Below are positions 33,234 through 45,276 of a stretch of 64,000 nucleotides of DNA, one piece after another. Within the stretch, counting starts at the first letter, position 1; each line of letters opens with the position of its first letter. Both the position numbers and the translations under genes were made by a program. The notes under the pieces were generated by a model. It was not told the origin of the DNA and ran no database searches. It was given only the letters and a program-made list of their open reading frames with translations. Origin of the DNA: Deroplatys truncata (Eukaryota; Arthropoda; Insecta; Mantodea; Mantidae); assembly GCA_030765065.1 (NCBI GenBank), contig CM060983.1, forward strand, positions 51,396,067-51,460,066, written 5' to 3'.

Positions 33234-34086
33234 AAGAAATATGATAGAATTTACACTGTTCAAGAGTACTGTGAACTGACGAGGAAAAGTAGTGCAACTG
33301 CCCGTTTTACCATTATAGATGTCACTACAGAGCTAAGTTTCAAAACTTAGTGGCCAAGAAAATATGTCTGTCAGATGTATTCCTGTGGACCAGAAAGTTA
33401 CTTTTCAGTTATCTCAGTTGTAACATTTCGTATATAAGGTATCAAACAATAAAGGTAAAGTGATAGTGCCTGAATTCAACATTTATTTTGAGTATGTGTA
33501 ATGTTCCCCGCATGCTGCCTCAAGATAAGGCGTCAGGTTAAGTTCCTATTCATATTAACAGACTCACAGACCTGAAAAAGCTCTCGTCTCATATCCCACA
33601 AGGATATAGCATGTTTTATAATGCCATTATTAACTGGTAAACCTCAGCTGGGGAGCAAGATCAGGATGAATACGTGGTGTAATTCGCGGAAAAGCTGCGT
33701 GAGAAGAATGTGTTAACAAATGTTTACAGTTTATGTAAACTCCTACATAACAACATTCTACGTAGTGAAAGAGTGAAACAAACTTCATTGTTCATTTATA
33801 TAGGGTAAGGGGGGGGGGTAGATGGCGCACTTTTACAAATAGTCTTGTAATACCTTACTGTTTATGTTTATATTTCTTTTATTGTTCATAACATAAATTT
33901 TCAGCCCTGAATGAACATTTTATGACATTTAGAGTAACATTGCTCAGCACTTATTAACCGAAATGCCAATTTAAAATAAAAGTAACTTTTAGCCATCTCT
34001 TCCCACCCCGGTGGGAGGATCGTTTTGTCATACTTAATGATACATAACTAGTTAACAGGTTCATACATGGCATTTTAGTTGTTGTT

Positions 34087-34995
34087 TTACACGGCAAAAT
34101 CCAGCATTTCTATAGAATTCATGTGGCTACCATGTTCATCTAAAATGAGCAAAACTTCTATACGTGGTTTTCTTGGAGTAAAATGATTCTTTAACCAATT
34201 CAAAAACATTTTTTCCATTAAAAAAGCTGATTTTCTGTTCATAACAACCTTTGAACCAGGGGGCAGACGTCGGCATATTCTGGTTTCATATTGACTCCTT
34301 TGAAGATACAGAAAGGAGGAATAAACTGACCTTCTGCATTGCAACATGCTACTACAGTTACCGTTTCGCCTTTTTCCCCAGATGTAACTAGATGAACATC
34401 TGTGATGGCTTTTTAAGCAATTAATTTACCAGGTTTATTATTGAGTTAGAAACCGGGTTCATCAACATTGAATATGTAGCCTGGTTTATGGAATAGGTTA
34501 TTCTCTTTGACAGTATGCTCATGTAACTCGAAGTACTTGGATACTTCTTCCCTGTTCTTTCCCTGGGCCCTTGCTAAGGAAATTCCCTCGGCTTTTCTGA
34601 ATGAGAGATCAGAATTACGATCCATAAATGATCTTACAAAATCACGCCCAGCAATTTGTGTTTCTTCACTGAATTTATATTTTAATCCCATTTTATTAGC
34701 TAATTGAAATGCAAGAGATTGCAGTACCTGTCTAGTAGGAGCTGCTGTTTGAAGTTTCTGGATATGCTGCACCAATTGCCGCTCTGCATCATTACCCAAA
34801 CACGATGACAGTCGTAATCCAGGCTTCTATAATTTCTTTGAAAAACAGACGTCTGCGCAGAGTTGATTCAGGTATATTGAAGTTTCTGGCTGCTTCCCTC
34901 ACGGACTTGTCACCAATAACAGAATGTGCTGCATTCTTTAAATACTCTTGAGACCATGCAGCTCGCTGGGTTGTCCGTTTTTGCTTTCTGCGCAT
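34087..34995 (-). pseudogene. Pogo-like DDE transposase, broken
   Basis: Starts at 34995 with MRRKQKRTTQRAAWSQEYL and SVREAARNFNIPESTLRRRL, a Psq-type helix-turn-helix. After a frameshift, GNDAERQLVQHIQKLQ, a DFVRSFMDRNSDLS segment and NVDEPGF follow; the D of VDEPGF corresponds to the first catalytic acid of Tc1/pogo-type DDE proteins. Two in-frame stops and another frameshift precede PPGSKVVMNRKSAFLMEKMF, then VLLILDEHGSH, whose D is the second catalytic acid. The last acid is not visible. The domain order is that of pogo/Tigger/jerky-type transposases. Inactive. Confidence 0.8.
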
Positions 34996-35034
34996 CGTAT
35001 CCTATAAATAATCATATTAACTCTTTAGTAAAAA

Positions 35035-35946
35035 TCTGATATGTTACACTCACATGACTTTCTCTACTCTTGTACAAACTATTTTTACAAACGCTTATTC
35101 TCCATATACTTCATGTTAATCGAGATAAACATTTGCAGAGCCTATCTTATTCCTAATTTTCTTGTAGATGTAAGGGGAATATATATTTACAAGGACAATA
35201 TAGAAATACAGTAGCCTTTAAGCATATACATATCTCTTAATAGCTGGTTGCTAGGTGCAGCACCATTCCCTTTCCCACAAATTAATACTCTTTGCATATC
35301 CAAGACAAAAAAATGAATAACGAATTCCCATTTGAGAAAATGAGTATTGAAAATTTTAAGGGAATAACAAGCAATATCTCGAAAATGGTTCACTCAACAA
35401 CAAAAATGTATATGACATAAATTGTGTATTTTAACGCGATCTACATTTTTTGTGCAGTAAAATTTTGTCTATCTCTTATGGTTTACCAGTTATGCAAAAG
35501 TCGTTCACAATAAAGAATACTTTTAGAGACATTCTCAGAAAATTCAAGATATACATTTTATTTGTCATAAAAATATCTTAAACATATGATATTTTAATCA
35601 AAATCGTTAGAGCCATTTTTGAGAAAATTAAAATTTTAGAAAAATCTTCCATGTAAAGAATACTCTGGGGTGGGGGGATTTTCTTGAAAACCTTCGTGTC
35701 ACCTCCCTGGAAGATACTGAACCCAAATACCAAGTTTGGTGTTTATTCGACTGTTCGTTTCTGAGTTATGCTGTTCATAGACACACACACAGACACACAG
35801 ACAGACACACACACGGACATGTTTCCAAAAATGTTTTTTTTTGGATTTAGGGGGTCTCAAAACATGTATTTCCTGTGAAGTCTCTGCATCGAAATTTTGG
35901 GTGGAATACAATACTTCCCCTACTTACTATACGTAGTAGAGAAAGT
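35035..35946 (+). mobile_element. Family A element, copy A8
   Basis: TCTGATATGTTACACTCACA to GTAGTAGAGAAAGT, with the central CA tract at about 35785-35818. It sits in AAAAA|T within the pogo-like element. Confidence 0.9.
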
Positions 35947-36170
35947 AAAAATGTATTCACAGTTAACATACAGCATTTATGTATGTAGCAGCTTAACATT
36001 GAAACAAACGCGCTATAAGGCATTGCGCCATCTCATCCCATTCTCTATAGGTAGCTATTTTCCTAGTTGGTCACAAGATGGCCATGTTGAATTAAATGTT
36101 CCTTCCTTGCAGGTCAGTCATGTGGTGCGCCAACTGTCCTACTCGCGCCATCTATCCCCCCTTTACCCTA

Positions 36171-37194
36171 AGTTTTTACGAAGTTATTTTAATGTAACAA
36201 TTGTCTGTTGTGTACATATTGAACAATGTAAAAAGGACATAGCTACATTTTCACAAATATGTTGTAATACGTACTTATACTTCATTGTCATTTGTTTCTG
36301 GACATAGTATCACATTCTGTTTGAAGAAGTCATTAATGTAACCCATGGTTCACAGTAGCACCATGTTTGTTTGTATTACGTTTTTTGTATCTGTTTTTTG
36401 TTAGATGTGTCCTTTCTGCATCTTTGTATTCAATCGTTCCAAAGGCAAAGCCGCCAAAATGACCATAAATTTAAAGGCGGCATAAAAGTGTGGGAAAAAG
36501 AAAGAAGATATTACAATAGTTTGTAGACGAGTGAGAATATGATAAACTGTTAACGAATTGAGGGACGTGATATTCACGGTTATATTTTATTGGGCAAAGG
36601 TAGCATGACGTATTAAACATTAAGCAATTAAATGAAAATAGTGAAACTCTTAATGTTTTCAGGCAAAGCAACTAAGTGTTTATTCATTTCAAATATGTAT
36701 CTTTATCCCAAGAAGTCGAGGAGTGGTCATTCAGTACACGAAGGCCAGATAAAATACTTTATTGACGTTTCAGCGAATGTCTAGTCACTGTTTAAACGTG
36801 GGTTTATAGCTTCCTCTTGCGCATATGAAATTAGTCCTAGACATGCAGGCGTTCCATTCATTCTGTAGAGTTAACAAGATGGGCACGGCGGACGGAAGAA
36901 AAAAAAAAGAAAGAAAAACGGCAGCCGTTACAATTGAGTGAGCCAGCTCGCGTGGCCGACGTCCGCCCAGTCTCACTTTACATGACAAAGACCCAGATGA
37001 AAATGAGATGAGGGTAATGATTTCAACGGTGGGAGAAAGAAATTGTTCCAATTGGGCGCTCTTCTTTGCCGGATGTTGGCTACACGGTTGCTCCTTTGTG
37101 GTTACCAAGTCGTTGTACTCCTCCAGCTTCTGTGCTGGGAACGCTGTGTGCGGTCAAACGTTATCACGCACTTTTAATTTTTTATTTGAAACTT
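36171..37194. other. Unassigned stretch
   Basis: No gene recognised. An A/G-rich tract is near 36898-36922. Frames of 66-107 codons around 36471-37256 have no recognisable domain. Confidence 0.35.
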
Positions 37195-38170
37195 TGAAGA
37201 AGGTATTTATATCTTTACGTTATTTGCACCACGCTTTGGGCGTCAATTTGAAGTAGGTTGTATTGAAAGTGTTGTATTATAGTTCAACAGTTGGGGAGCC
37301 GAACTTGAAGTTTGTTTGCAACCGCACGTATGGTACCCGGTTTCCAGTAGCCTTCGCCCCAAGTGTACTTTCAGGTGGCTTTTCCCCCAAGTTTAAAAAA
37401 AATATTAACTTTGTAATTTGACTGTTTCTTTAGGTATTAAATATTTATGTTTGCCTCGGCTGCGTCAGTATTTTTCTTAGAGACAGGGTTATGGTGCGAT
37501 AAGAATGTAGGCTTACACAGATTATAATTTTACTTCACTCCTTTTCATTAATGCTTGATACGATTTAAATAACACTTCACTGATATAGAGAGCTGTGAGA
37601 TTCTTTTTATTAATTAATTACACTTTTTAACACGTTAACTTATTTTTCGTCTCACACGAATACATATTAAATTTTTTTGAGGACACTTTTTGCGTCTGGT
37701 TACAATCACTGTCTGCAGGCAACTGAACTGATTTCAACCGTCTAAACTTGTAAATTTCTGTATTTCAAGTCCCTGATTGGCTATTCCTAATCCAATAGAA
37801 TATCTTCTTTTAACTTAAGCTTTTTCTGGTTGTTGATTTGCTATTTTATAAACTGTCACTAAAATTACATTAATGTTGCTCCAATAATGACTAGTAGCAT
37901 TATTTTAAACTCTCAAACTCATTATTGCCTCAAGGTTACCTCATTGTTAGCAACTTTTAACTTATTATTCTCACAGCTCCTACATTATTAAATTACGTAA
38001 TGCATTCACATAACATTATTGAACATGTTTACAATAATATAAGCATATGCAATGACTATTACATACATTTTACAAATTATTACATACAGATATTACTTCA
38101 AGGTGGGTTGTTATTGAATTTACATACTAATTTGACTGAAATCATTTTAAGTGTTAAAAATATTGCCTCA
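37195..38170 (-). mobile_element. Solo LTR-alpha, copy 4
   Basis: On the minus strand, TGAGGCAATATTTTTAACAC to ACCTTCTTCA. Exact 4-bp duplication ACTT (37191-37194, 38171-38174). All family landmarks are present, including GGGGAGCCGAAC near the left edge (complement). Confidence 0.9.
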
Positions 38171-38174
38171 ACTT

Positions 38175-39245
38175 CAGAAGATAATATTCTTATCTTCATT
38201 ATCAAATTTATTCACAGGACGAATTTGAACTCCATCGACAAAATTCCACAGGCTGTCAAGGGATGCCTACTTAAAGTTTTTTTCCAATGAGATGATGCAT
38301 GTTCTTAAACGCCACGAGACCAACACACTAATGGAGTCTTGCAATGTTGTCATATTGTGTTCTCGCTAGTATAGCTTGCCCCAACCTTAAAAGACAGAGG
38401 TAGATAAAAAGGATAAGGCACAAATGTTGTCATTAGCTTCGTCCTTTCTACTTTTGTACTGTCGCCAAGTTGCTAATAACATGGTGTAAATAGTCACTTG
38501 TTATAATTTCTTCTTTGAACGCATTCTCCTATGAAGCATATTTTTCTCTATCAGATTACAGTGATTTTAGAGCCTTTGTAGATTTCTGTGTGCACAGGTT
38601 TCTAAAGTAAACGAGATTTTCCTGTTTGTATGCTTATCACGCAGTAACAGATAAACTAAAGGATAGACCGTAAGATATATTTTTCTTAGCTAAAGTAAAC
38701 TTGAGTGCTGATATCTGACCAATTTGAATTCTCTATCTTTAAAAACATGAGCGTTATAATTTTTAAATTAAATATTTTTGGAAAATTCTTTACCTAAGCA
38801 GTAGAAAAGTCAAGCCAGCGAGAAACTTTTGTGTTATTGGGTTTAACAGACACCAAGCAAATGAAAATATTGAGGAAGATTGGGGACAGTTTTTATAAGT
38901 AGCCGGAATCCTGTAACTTTTTGCATTCATTGTGTATGACAAACAAAAGTCATCCATCTATTCAGATAACAGCCAAACGCGAGGCAGAAGGTAGTGTAGG
39001 TTAACATCAGGTGTAAGGAAGTGGGTATGTTTATACAATGTGAAGTGTGGTGTAGGTTGTTTATTTTAAATTTTACGTATACATTTATAGTTAAGGAGGG
39101 AGAAGCAAGGGAGAGATGAAACGTCGGTAAACTAAGAAGAAACTAAAATAATGAAGCTGATGAGACGATTATTCAAGTAAAATGAGTATTAGTAAGGCAG
39201 TAAAAGACACAGCTAAGGCTACCGGGCGTTCAGAAACAGAGCCCC
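38175..39245. other. Unassigned stretch
   Basis: A/T-rich, with no repeat partner and no convincing coding frame. Confidence 0.35.
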
Positions 39246-39248
39246 CCC

Positions 39249-39966
39249 CCCTGAATCGAAACAAAACATTTTTGGAAAAAGTCCATGTGTGTGTCTGTGT
39301 CTTTGTGTGTGAACAGCATAACTCAAAAACGAAAAGTCAGATAAATACCAAACTTGGAACTTAGATTCAGTATCTTTTAAAGATGCGGCACAAAGATTTT
39401 CAAGAAAATCCCTCGCCCCAGGCTACCCTTTACATGGAACATTGTTCGAAAATGTTTATGTTTTTAAAAATAGCTCTTATAATTTTGATTAAAATATCAT
39501 ATTTAAGATATTTTTATGAGAAATAAAACGTATATTTTCTGGGAATATCCCCAAAAGTCCTCTTCGTTCTGAATGTGTTTTTTCATAACTGGTAAAGCGT
39601 AAGAGTTAGACAAAAGCTTACTATACAAAAAATGTACACCTCGTTAAAACACGATTTATTTAATATATATTTTTGTGGAATGAATCATTTCCGAGGTATT
39701 CTTTGTTATTTGTTTGAATTTTCTAATACTTATACTCCTCCTCAAATGGGAATTCTTTATTGGCTTTTTTTATGTCCTGAACATACAAAGAGAATGGAAT
39801 GCTCCACATAGACACAAGCTCTTAAAATATTTGACTATCGCTTAAAGTCTTCCATATTCCCCTTGTATCTACAAGAAAATTAGCAATAAGATAGCTAGCA
39901 TGAAGTAGATGGAGAATAGACGCTTGTAAAAGGGTAGAGAAAGTCATATGAGTGCAGCACATCAGA
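39249..39966 (-). mobile_element. Family A/B copy, 3'-end truncated
   Basis: Runs in reverse from CCCTGAATCGAAAC through a GT tract (about 39284-39310), CAGGCTACCCTTTACATGG and the 5' region, to GAAAGTCATATGAGTGCAGC and ATCAGA. It is more diverged than most A copies and lacks the stem-loop. Confidence 0.8.
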
Positions 39967-40725
39967 ACTTTTTTAATAAACATACATTTTCTTTACACGT
40001 TATTGGAGAGGTATTTTTATAAGAAAGTGGAGAGAGAGAGAGGGAGAGGGAGAGAGAGAGAGAGAGAGGGAGAGGGAGAGAGAGGATCGCGTCAGCGAAT
40101 GAATAATTCACAATCGATGAGCATAAGACATTCAAGCATAGTAACAGAAATAAATGGTAGTAACACAATTTTCAGAACCTACTGTCTGCAGTGTTCCACA
40201 AACAGAGGGAGAAAAGAGTCAATAAAGAAGTGTTATGATACGCCATAGAGAAGCGAAAGTCACACAAAATCCCTTCTCCGCTCAAAACAGCAGCGGAGAA
40301 GTGAGCCGTTTGCGTTTGCTTTTAGAATGGGCGTGTTATACGCACGTGCTATATCGTTTCTACGTGCCCTCCTCACACGAACAAGCAAACGCTGTAAGAC
40401 AGAATTATTGCAACAACTTTCAGCTCTTTTTAAAATCCCTTTTTTGTGTGTGTGTCTGTTATCTGCATACATTAGTGTTACATGGTTACAAAATTTCAAC
40501 CAATTGGACTAATCAGTTAATAGTAGTTCCCTTTGGATTCCTCCAGTCTTCTCTTTTTTCTGTTTTCTTGTCTTCTCTTCGGTACTAAAACTGCTGATTT
40601 CTTCAAATTTCAACCAATTGAGTAAGATTTTTTATCACGGATTTATTGAAGATAATTATAAAATTAAATAAATATTCTTGATACCATGCTTTTAAATTTC
40701 CAATAAAATAATTTTAAAAAAAAAA
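39967..40725. other. Unassigned stretch with GA tract
   Basis: Apart from the purine tract at 40031-40086, nothing is recognised. Frames on both strands across the tract are low-complexity artefacts. Confidence 0.4.
40031..40086. repeat. (GA)n / GGGA purine tract
   Basis: About 55 bp made almost only of G and A, in GAGAGA and GAGGGA runs. Confidence 0.95.
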
Positions 40726-42126
40726 TCCTGATGTGTTATATTCACACGACTTTCTCTACCTGTATCTGTGGGTGTACAAAATACTCTTAAGAAAGTTTAT
40801 TTTCCTATCTCTTCATTTTAATCGTGATAAACCTTTTACAGAAATAGCTACAAAGGGAATAGCGATAGTCAAATGTTTAAGAACCGGACGGTATATGCTG
40901 GCCTTAAAATTCCACACTGTTTCCATGACACCGCGAGAAACAACTGGATGTTAACAGGACTTAACAGTATTGACCAATTCGAACCATTAATAACGGATAT
41001 CTCGGAAATGACTAATGCCACAAAAAAGTTATTTTAAATAAAATGTGTGTTTGAAATAAACCACTTTTTACTTTCTCTACTACGTATAGTAAGTAGGGGA
41101 AGTATTTTATTCCACTCAAAAATTCGATACCGAGATTTCACCGGAAATACATGTTTTGAGACCCCCTGAATCCAAAAAAAGCATTTTTGAAAACATGTCC
41201 GTGTGTGTGTGTCTGTCTGTGTGCCTGTGTATCTGCGTGTAGTCTGCGTCCAGTCTGTGTGTGTGTGTGTCTGTCTGAACAGCGTAACTCAGAAACGAAC
41301 AGTCGAATAAACACCAAACTTGGTATTTAGGTTCAGTATCTTCCAAGGATGCGACACGAAGGTTTTCAAGAAAATCCCCCACCCCAGATTACCCTTTACC
41401 TGGAACATTTTTCGAAAATTTTAGTTTTCTCAAAAATGGCTTTAACGATTTTAATTAAAATATCATATGTTTAAGATATTTTTATGACAAATAAAATGTA
41501 TATCCTGAATTTCCTGGGAATGTCTCCAAAAGTATTCTTCATTGTGAACGACTTTTACATAACTGGTAAACCATAAGAGACAGACAAAATTTTACTGCAC
41601 AAAAAATGTAGATCGCGTTAAAATACACAATTTATGTCATATGCATTTTTTTTGTTGAGTGAACCATTTTCGAGATATTACTTGTTATTCCCTTAAATTT
41701 TTCAATACTTGTTTTCTCAAATGGGAATTCGTTATTCATTTTTTGTCTTGGATATGCAAAGAGTATTAATCTGTGGCAAAGAGAATGGTGCTGCACCTAG
41801 CAACCAGCTATTAAGAGATATGTATGTGCTTAAAGGCTACTGTATTTCTATATTGCCCTTGTAAATATATATTCCCCTTACATCTACAAGAAAATTAGCA
41901 ATAAAATAGAGTCTGCATATGTTTATCTCGATTAACATGAAGTAGATGGAGAATAAGCGTTTGTAAAAATAGTTTATACAAGAGTAGAGAAAGTCATGTG
42001 AGTGTAACACATCAGATTTTTTTTATTGGGGGGGGCCTTCATAACACCCATTTCCAGTGAAATCTTATATCGAAATTTTGGTTAGAATGCAATATTTCTG
42101 TAATAGGTGCGTGGTAGGACAAGTAA
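40726..42126 (+). mobile_element. Family B copy interrupted by family A (A9)
   Basis: 5' end TCCTGATGTGTTATATTCAC, B body to GTGTTTGAAATAAACCACTT, then copy A9 in reverse, then a B 3' remnant at 42017-42126 (CATTTCCAGTGAAATC, GGTTAGAATGCAATATT, GGTAGGACAAGT). The middle of B is deleted. Confidence 0.7.
41070..42016 (-). mobile_element. Family A element, copy A9, full length
   Basis: ACTTTCTCTACTACGTATAG at the left and GTGTAACACATCAGA at the right. The central GT/CT tract is long and complex (about 41202-41276). A useful full-length reference of 947 bp. Confidence 0.9.
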
Positions 42127-42159
42127 ATAAATAAGAATGTATCATCTCTGACAAACTCT

Positions 42160-43087
42160 TGATGATGTAATTATTGACGGGGTAAAGAAAGAACAATAAG
42201 AGAAATAATTGCAATAATTAATTTTGTATTAAATCAATGTATAATGTAACAAGATTGAGTTCATAGATTGTCCGAGAAACAGTCATTAGCGAGTCATGTT
42301 AACCAATCATTAGCGACAGCCGAAGTAGCGAACGCATTAGCTTAAAGATTCCAGGAATTCAATTAGGTTATAAGCTCAGTACGTTTGCAGGCACGTAGGT
42401 CAATTCTGTAAATTATAGAGGCAAAAGAAATTCTGAGAAAACTGAAAGGCTGAGTTAATAGCATTCAGGGGTTAGGTATTTGCCCGGGCGTGAATAATAA
42501 CTTTGGTGGAGAATAATGAAGTAGGCGGAGCTTAAGTAACAGAGGCGTGCAATTTTAAATTAGAGGGTTACTCTCTCTGGTACCGTCACCACATAATATT
42601 TTAAGAGCCTAGTAACGCGCTTGTGAAAGATTTCACGTGAGAGGTCTCGTCGATAAACATTTTAGCGACTCGCGGAAAGCTACGCTACTAGTTTCTTTTA
42701 TTGTGGAAGCAGTTGTTTCCAACCATAACTTTGATACTGCAGAAGTTAGCAGGTATAATAATTAAGTTGTTATAATTTCGAGTGCTATGATTCATAAGCA
42801 GTCCCATTCTTTATCGTCAAAGGTCGGCAACTCGCTTCAAAAGATTACATTAAATTTCTCAGTCAATTCTAACTGGTGGTATCCTTTAACAATACCCCCA
42901 CGTATACCCTGAGAGAAAGATCTCATCCATACCACTAGAGCAGCTGGCGCACGGGACAACACAACGAGCTACGAGATCACGGCAGCAGAATCAACAACGA
43001 AGCAGGTAAAGTAAACGGCTTCAAAAGTTATGACCATAGTTACTGCTTCAAATTGTCGCATCATCGTGGTGCAATAATCCTGTATCA
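42160..43087 (+). mobile_element. Solo LTR-gamma, intact reference copy
   Basis: Starts TGATGATGTAATTATTG and ends CAATAATCCTGTATCA, so the two ends are imperfect inverted repeats with TG...CA tips. Exact 4-bp duplication CTCT (42156-42159, 43088-43091). No internal retroelement region. Copies at 8405-11610 and 12413-14284 align with it. Confidence 0.8.
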
Positions 43088-43098
43088 CTCTAAAAAAA

Positions 43099-43937
43099 TC
43101 TGATGTGCTACACTCACATGACTTTCTCTACTCTTGTACAAACTATTTTTCAAACGTTTATTCTCCATATGCTTCATGTTAATCGAGATATCGAGATGTT
43201 AATCTTATTGCTAATTTTCTTGTAGATGCAAGGGGAATATGGTAACTTTTAAGCGATAGTCAAATCTTTTAAGCGTTGGTTGCTATGTGGCGCATTCCAA
43301 TCTCTTTGCATGTCCAGGACATAAAAAAATGAATAACGAATTTGAGAAAATGTATAAGCATTGGAAAATTTAAGGCAATAACAAGCAATATCTCGAAAAT
43401 GGTTCACTCAACAAAAAAAATGTATATGACATAAATTGTGTATTTTAACGCAGTCTACGTTTTTTGTGTAGTAAAATTTTGTCTATCTCTTATGGTTTAC
43501 CAGTTATGCAAAAGTCGTTCACAATAAAGAATAGTTTTGGAGACATTCCCAGGAAATTCAAGATATACATTTTATTTGTCATAAAAATATCTTAAACATA
43601 TGATATTTTAATCAAAATCTTTAGAGCCATTTTAAAGAAAATTAAAAATTTCGAAAAATCTTCCATGTAAATGGTACTCTGGGGTGGGGAGATTTTTTTG
43701 AAAACCTTCGTGACGCATCCTTGGAAGATACTAAACCTAAATACCAAGTTTGGTGTTTATCCGACTGTTCATTTCTGAGTTATGCTGTTCCAGACAGACA
43801 CACACACGGACATGTTACAAAAATGCTTTTTTTGGATTCAGGGGGTCTCAAAATATGTATTTCCGGTGAACTCTCGGTATCGAATTTTTGGGTGGTATAC
43901 AATACTTCCCCTACTTACTATACGTAGTAGAGAAAGT
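43099..43937 (+). mobile_element. Family A element, copy A10 (reference description)
   Basis: 5' end TCTGATGTGCTACACTCACA after seven A's. The 12-mer ACTTTCTCTACT is at 43121-43132. A central ACAGACACACACACGGACA tract lies near 43792-43810. The 3' stem-loop is ACTTCCCCTACT (43904-43915), loop TACTATACGT, then AGTAGAGAAAGT (43926-43937), followed by AAAAA. The right arm is the reverse complement of the 5' 12-mer and the left arm is a near copy of it. The element is non-coding. Confidence 0.9.
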
Positions 43938-43951
43938 AAAAATTAGGAGTT

Positions 43952-43952
43952 A

Positions 43953-43997
<45 letters not shown>
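43952..43997. repeat. (AT)n microsatellite
   Basis: An almost pure AT tract of about 45 bp, just 3' of copy A10. Confidence 0.95.
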
Positions 43998-43998
<1 letters not shown>

Positions 43999-44377
43999 AC
44001 AACAGTAATGATAACGATAATAAATAGCCTGAGCAATGAAAGGATTGTTTTTGTGGATGCTTTTTGTGTAGATAATTAGCAGCTGGTTTTAAGGCAAGAA
44101 CGAGGTAATGTGTAAATTAAATTATATGTGAGGGTATTGTTACTCAGGAATAACCAGGAGAAGTTTCCGCGCTGATGCACGTTGCCGGTATTAAATGGTA
44201 GTGGCATTAAATGTCACTACCATCTAGTGGCATTTAATGTAAAATTGTAGTGATAGCATGAAAACATAGCGTGGGAGAAGCTTCGTGCACGCCTTCAAGT
44301 GCGCACGAAAGGTATGTATTTGACGCATAAGGCAATTACGTCATTCCATCTGCGCATGCTTAAAATCACCTTATAAC

Positions 44378-45058
44378 ATGCACAAGTCAAGATGTGCTAC
44401 AGATTTTATCCGGGATCTCACATTCAGGGTGAGAGTGGAGAGAAAGGTTTCATCAGTTCGGCCCACAGCCGCCGGAGTCTCGGAAGGCAGTGTAGTGTCG
44501 CCGCTTCTCTTCTCGGCCTACATGTCGGACTTCCCACGCAACCCAGGGCTGTTACGTGTCAGTATGAGGATGATGTCCTCATAACGGCACAGAACAAGAA
44601 TGCCTGATTCTGTTTCCCTCCACCACAGCGACAGCTCCGAGTCATTGGCAGGTGGAGCGAGAAGTGGAGGATGGCCATCAGCCCGGGAACAGCACTACGC
44701 TTCTCCTGGCGAAGATCCGTCGCTGGCGGCCCGAGCGGTCTCTGAGGTTGCGGTGGAGGAGAATCCCTTGGGTTACCTCGGCCAAATACCGCCGAGTCAC
44801 CCTCGATCGCGGGTTCACATTCGCTCCACATGTCAGGGCAAAGGTCGGCCTCGGTCACGCCGCTCTCAATCAGTGGTATTCCGCTTAACAATGCCTACAC
44901 ATCACAAACTACGCCAATATCAGGTGATTATCCCGCCCCTGATCCTGTACGGCTGTGAGGTCTGGGGATCGGCGGCAGCGACCTCCATCCGCAGGCTGCA
45001 GACCGTCCAGATCAAGGCGCTTCGGATGATCTATGGTATCGGGCGTAGATTCTCGTAA
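44378..45058 (+). pseudogene. LINE reverse transcriptase remnant
   Basis: One frame gives VRPTAAGVSEGSVVSPLLFS then AYMSDFP, the LINE RT motif that normally reads AGVPQGSVLSPLLF. The frame then shifts and CQYEDDVLITAQNKNA follows, ending in a stop. YEDD stands where the catalytic YADD should be. Later frames give VTSAKYRRVTLDRGFTFAPH and LQTVQIKALRMIYG, the RT thumb-side and connector blocks. At least two frameshifts, one stop and a changed active-site residue make it inert. Confidence 0.85.
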
Positions 45059-45276
45059 CATATCCTACACACTCACTCCGGTCTCTCATACATCGTGAAC
45101 ATGGTGCGGGAGAGAACCCGTACCATGTACACGAAACTCATTACCACACCAACCAGCTGGTGCACTCTCTGGGTCGCTATGACCACCGGGCACCAAGACG
45201 ACGAAAAAGCTACCGTTTACCAAAGAACGCCTTGGGCCCCCGTGGCTAAATGCTCCACCATTACCCATCACAAGCT

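Larger units (their letters stand above)
30801..33715 (+). pseudogene. Transposase-like gene (DUF7869-type family) split by two elements
   Basis: Separate stretches belong to one protein family in order. KSPNDKRGKQPSAN and a NYLDDRLDVKTL segment lie at 31100-31290. LILFSDGCSGQNKNHILVQL followed by HYFPIGGHSFLPSDRD lies at 32200-32390. KKYDRIYTVQEYCEL and TTELSFKTXWPRKY lie at 33234-33360, and a decayed tail follows to about 33715. The FSD-x-C-x-GQNKN and GHSFLP-x-DRD signatures are those of a large family abundant in insects and cnidarians; I recall it as DUF7869 and the D's suggest an RNase-H-fold nuclease, but the name needs a database check. A deleted mariner (31332-31834) and family A copy A7 (32400-33233) interrupt it. 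Stops and frameshifts confirm it is dead. Confidence 0.65.
33803..36168 (-). mobile_element. Pogo/Tigger-like DNA transposon containing a family A copy
   Basis: The left end GGGTAAGGGGGGGGGG followed by TAGATGGCGC matches the complemented right end GGGTAAAGGGGGGATAGATG. TA flanks both sides (33801-33802, 36169-36170). Excluding copy A8 the element is about 1.45 kb. The transposase remnant lies on the minus strand. Confidence 0.75.

Noticed and set aside
39952-40248. 98-codon frame rich in RER/REG repeats
   Set aside because: It is the translation of the GA purine tract; low-complexity artefact.
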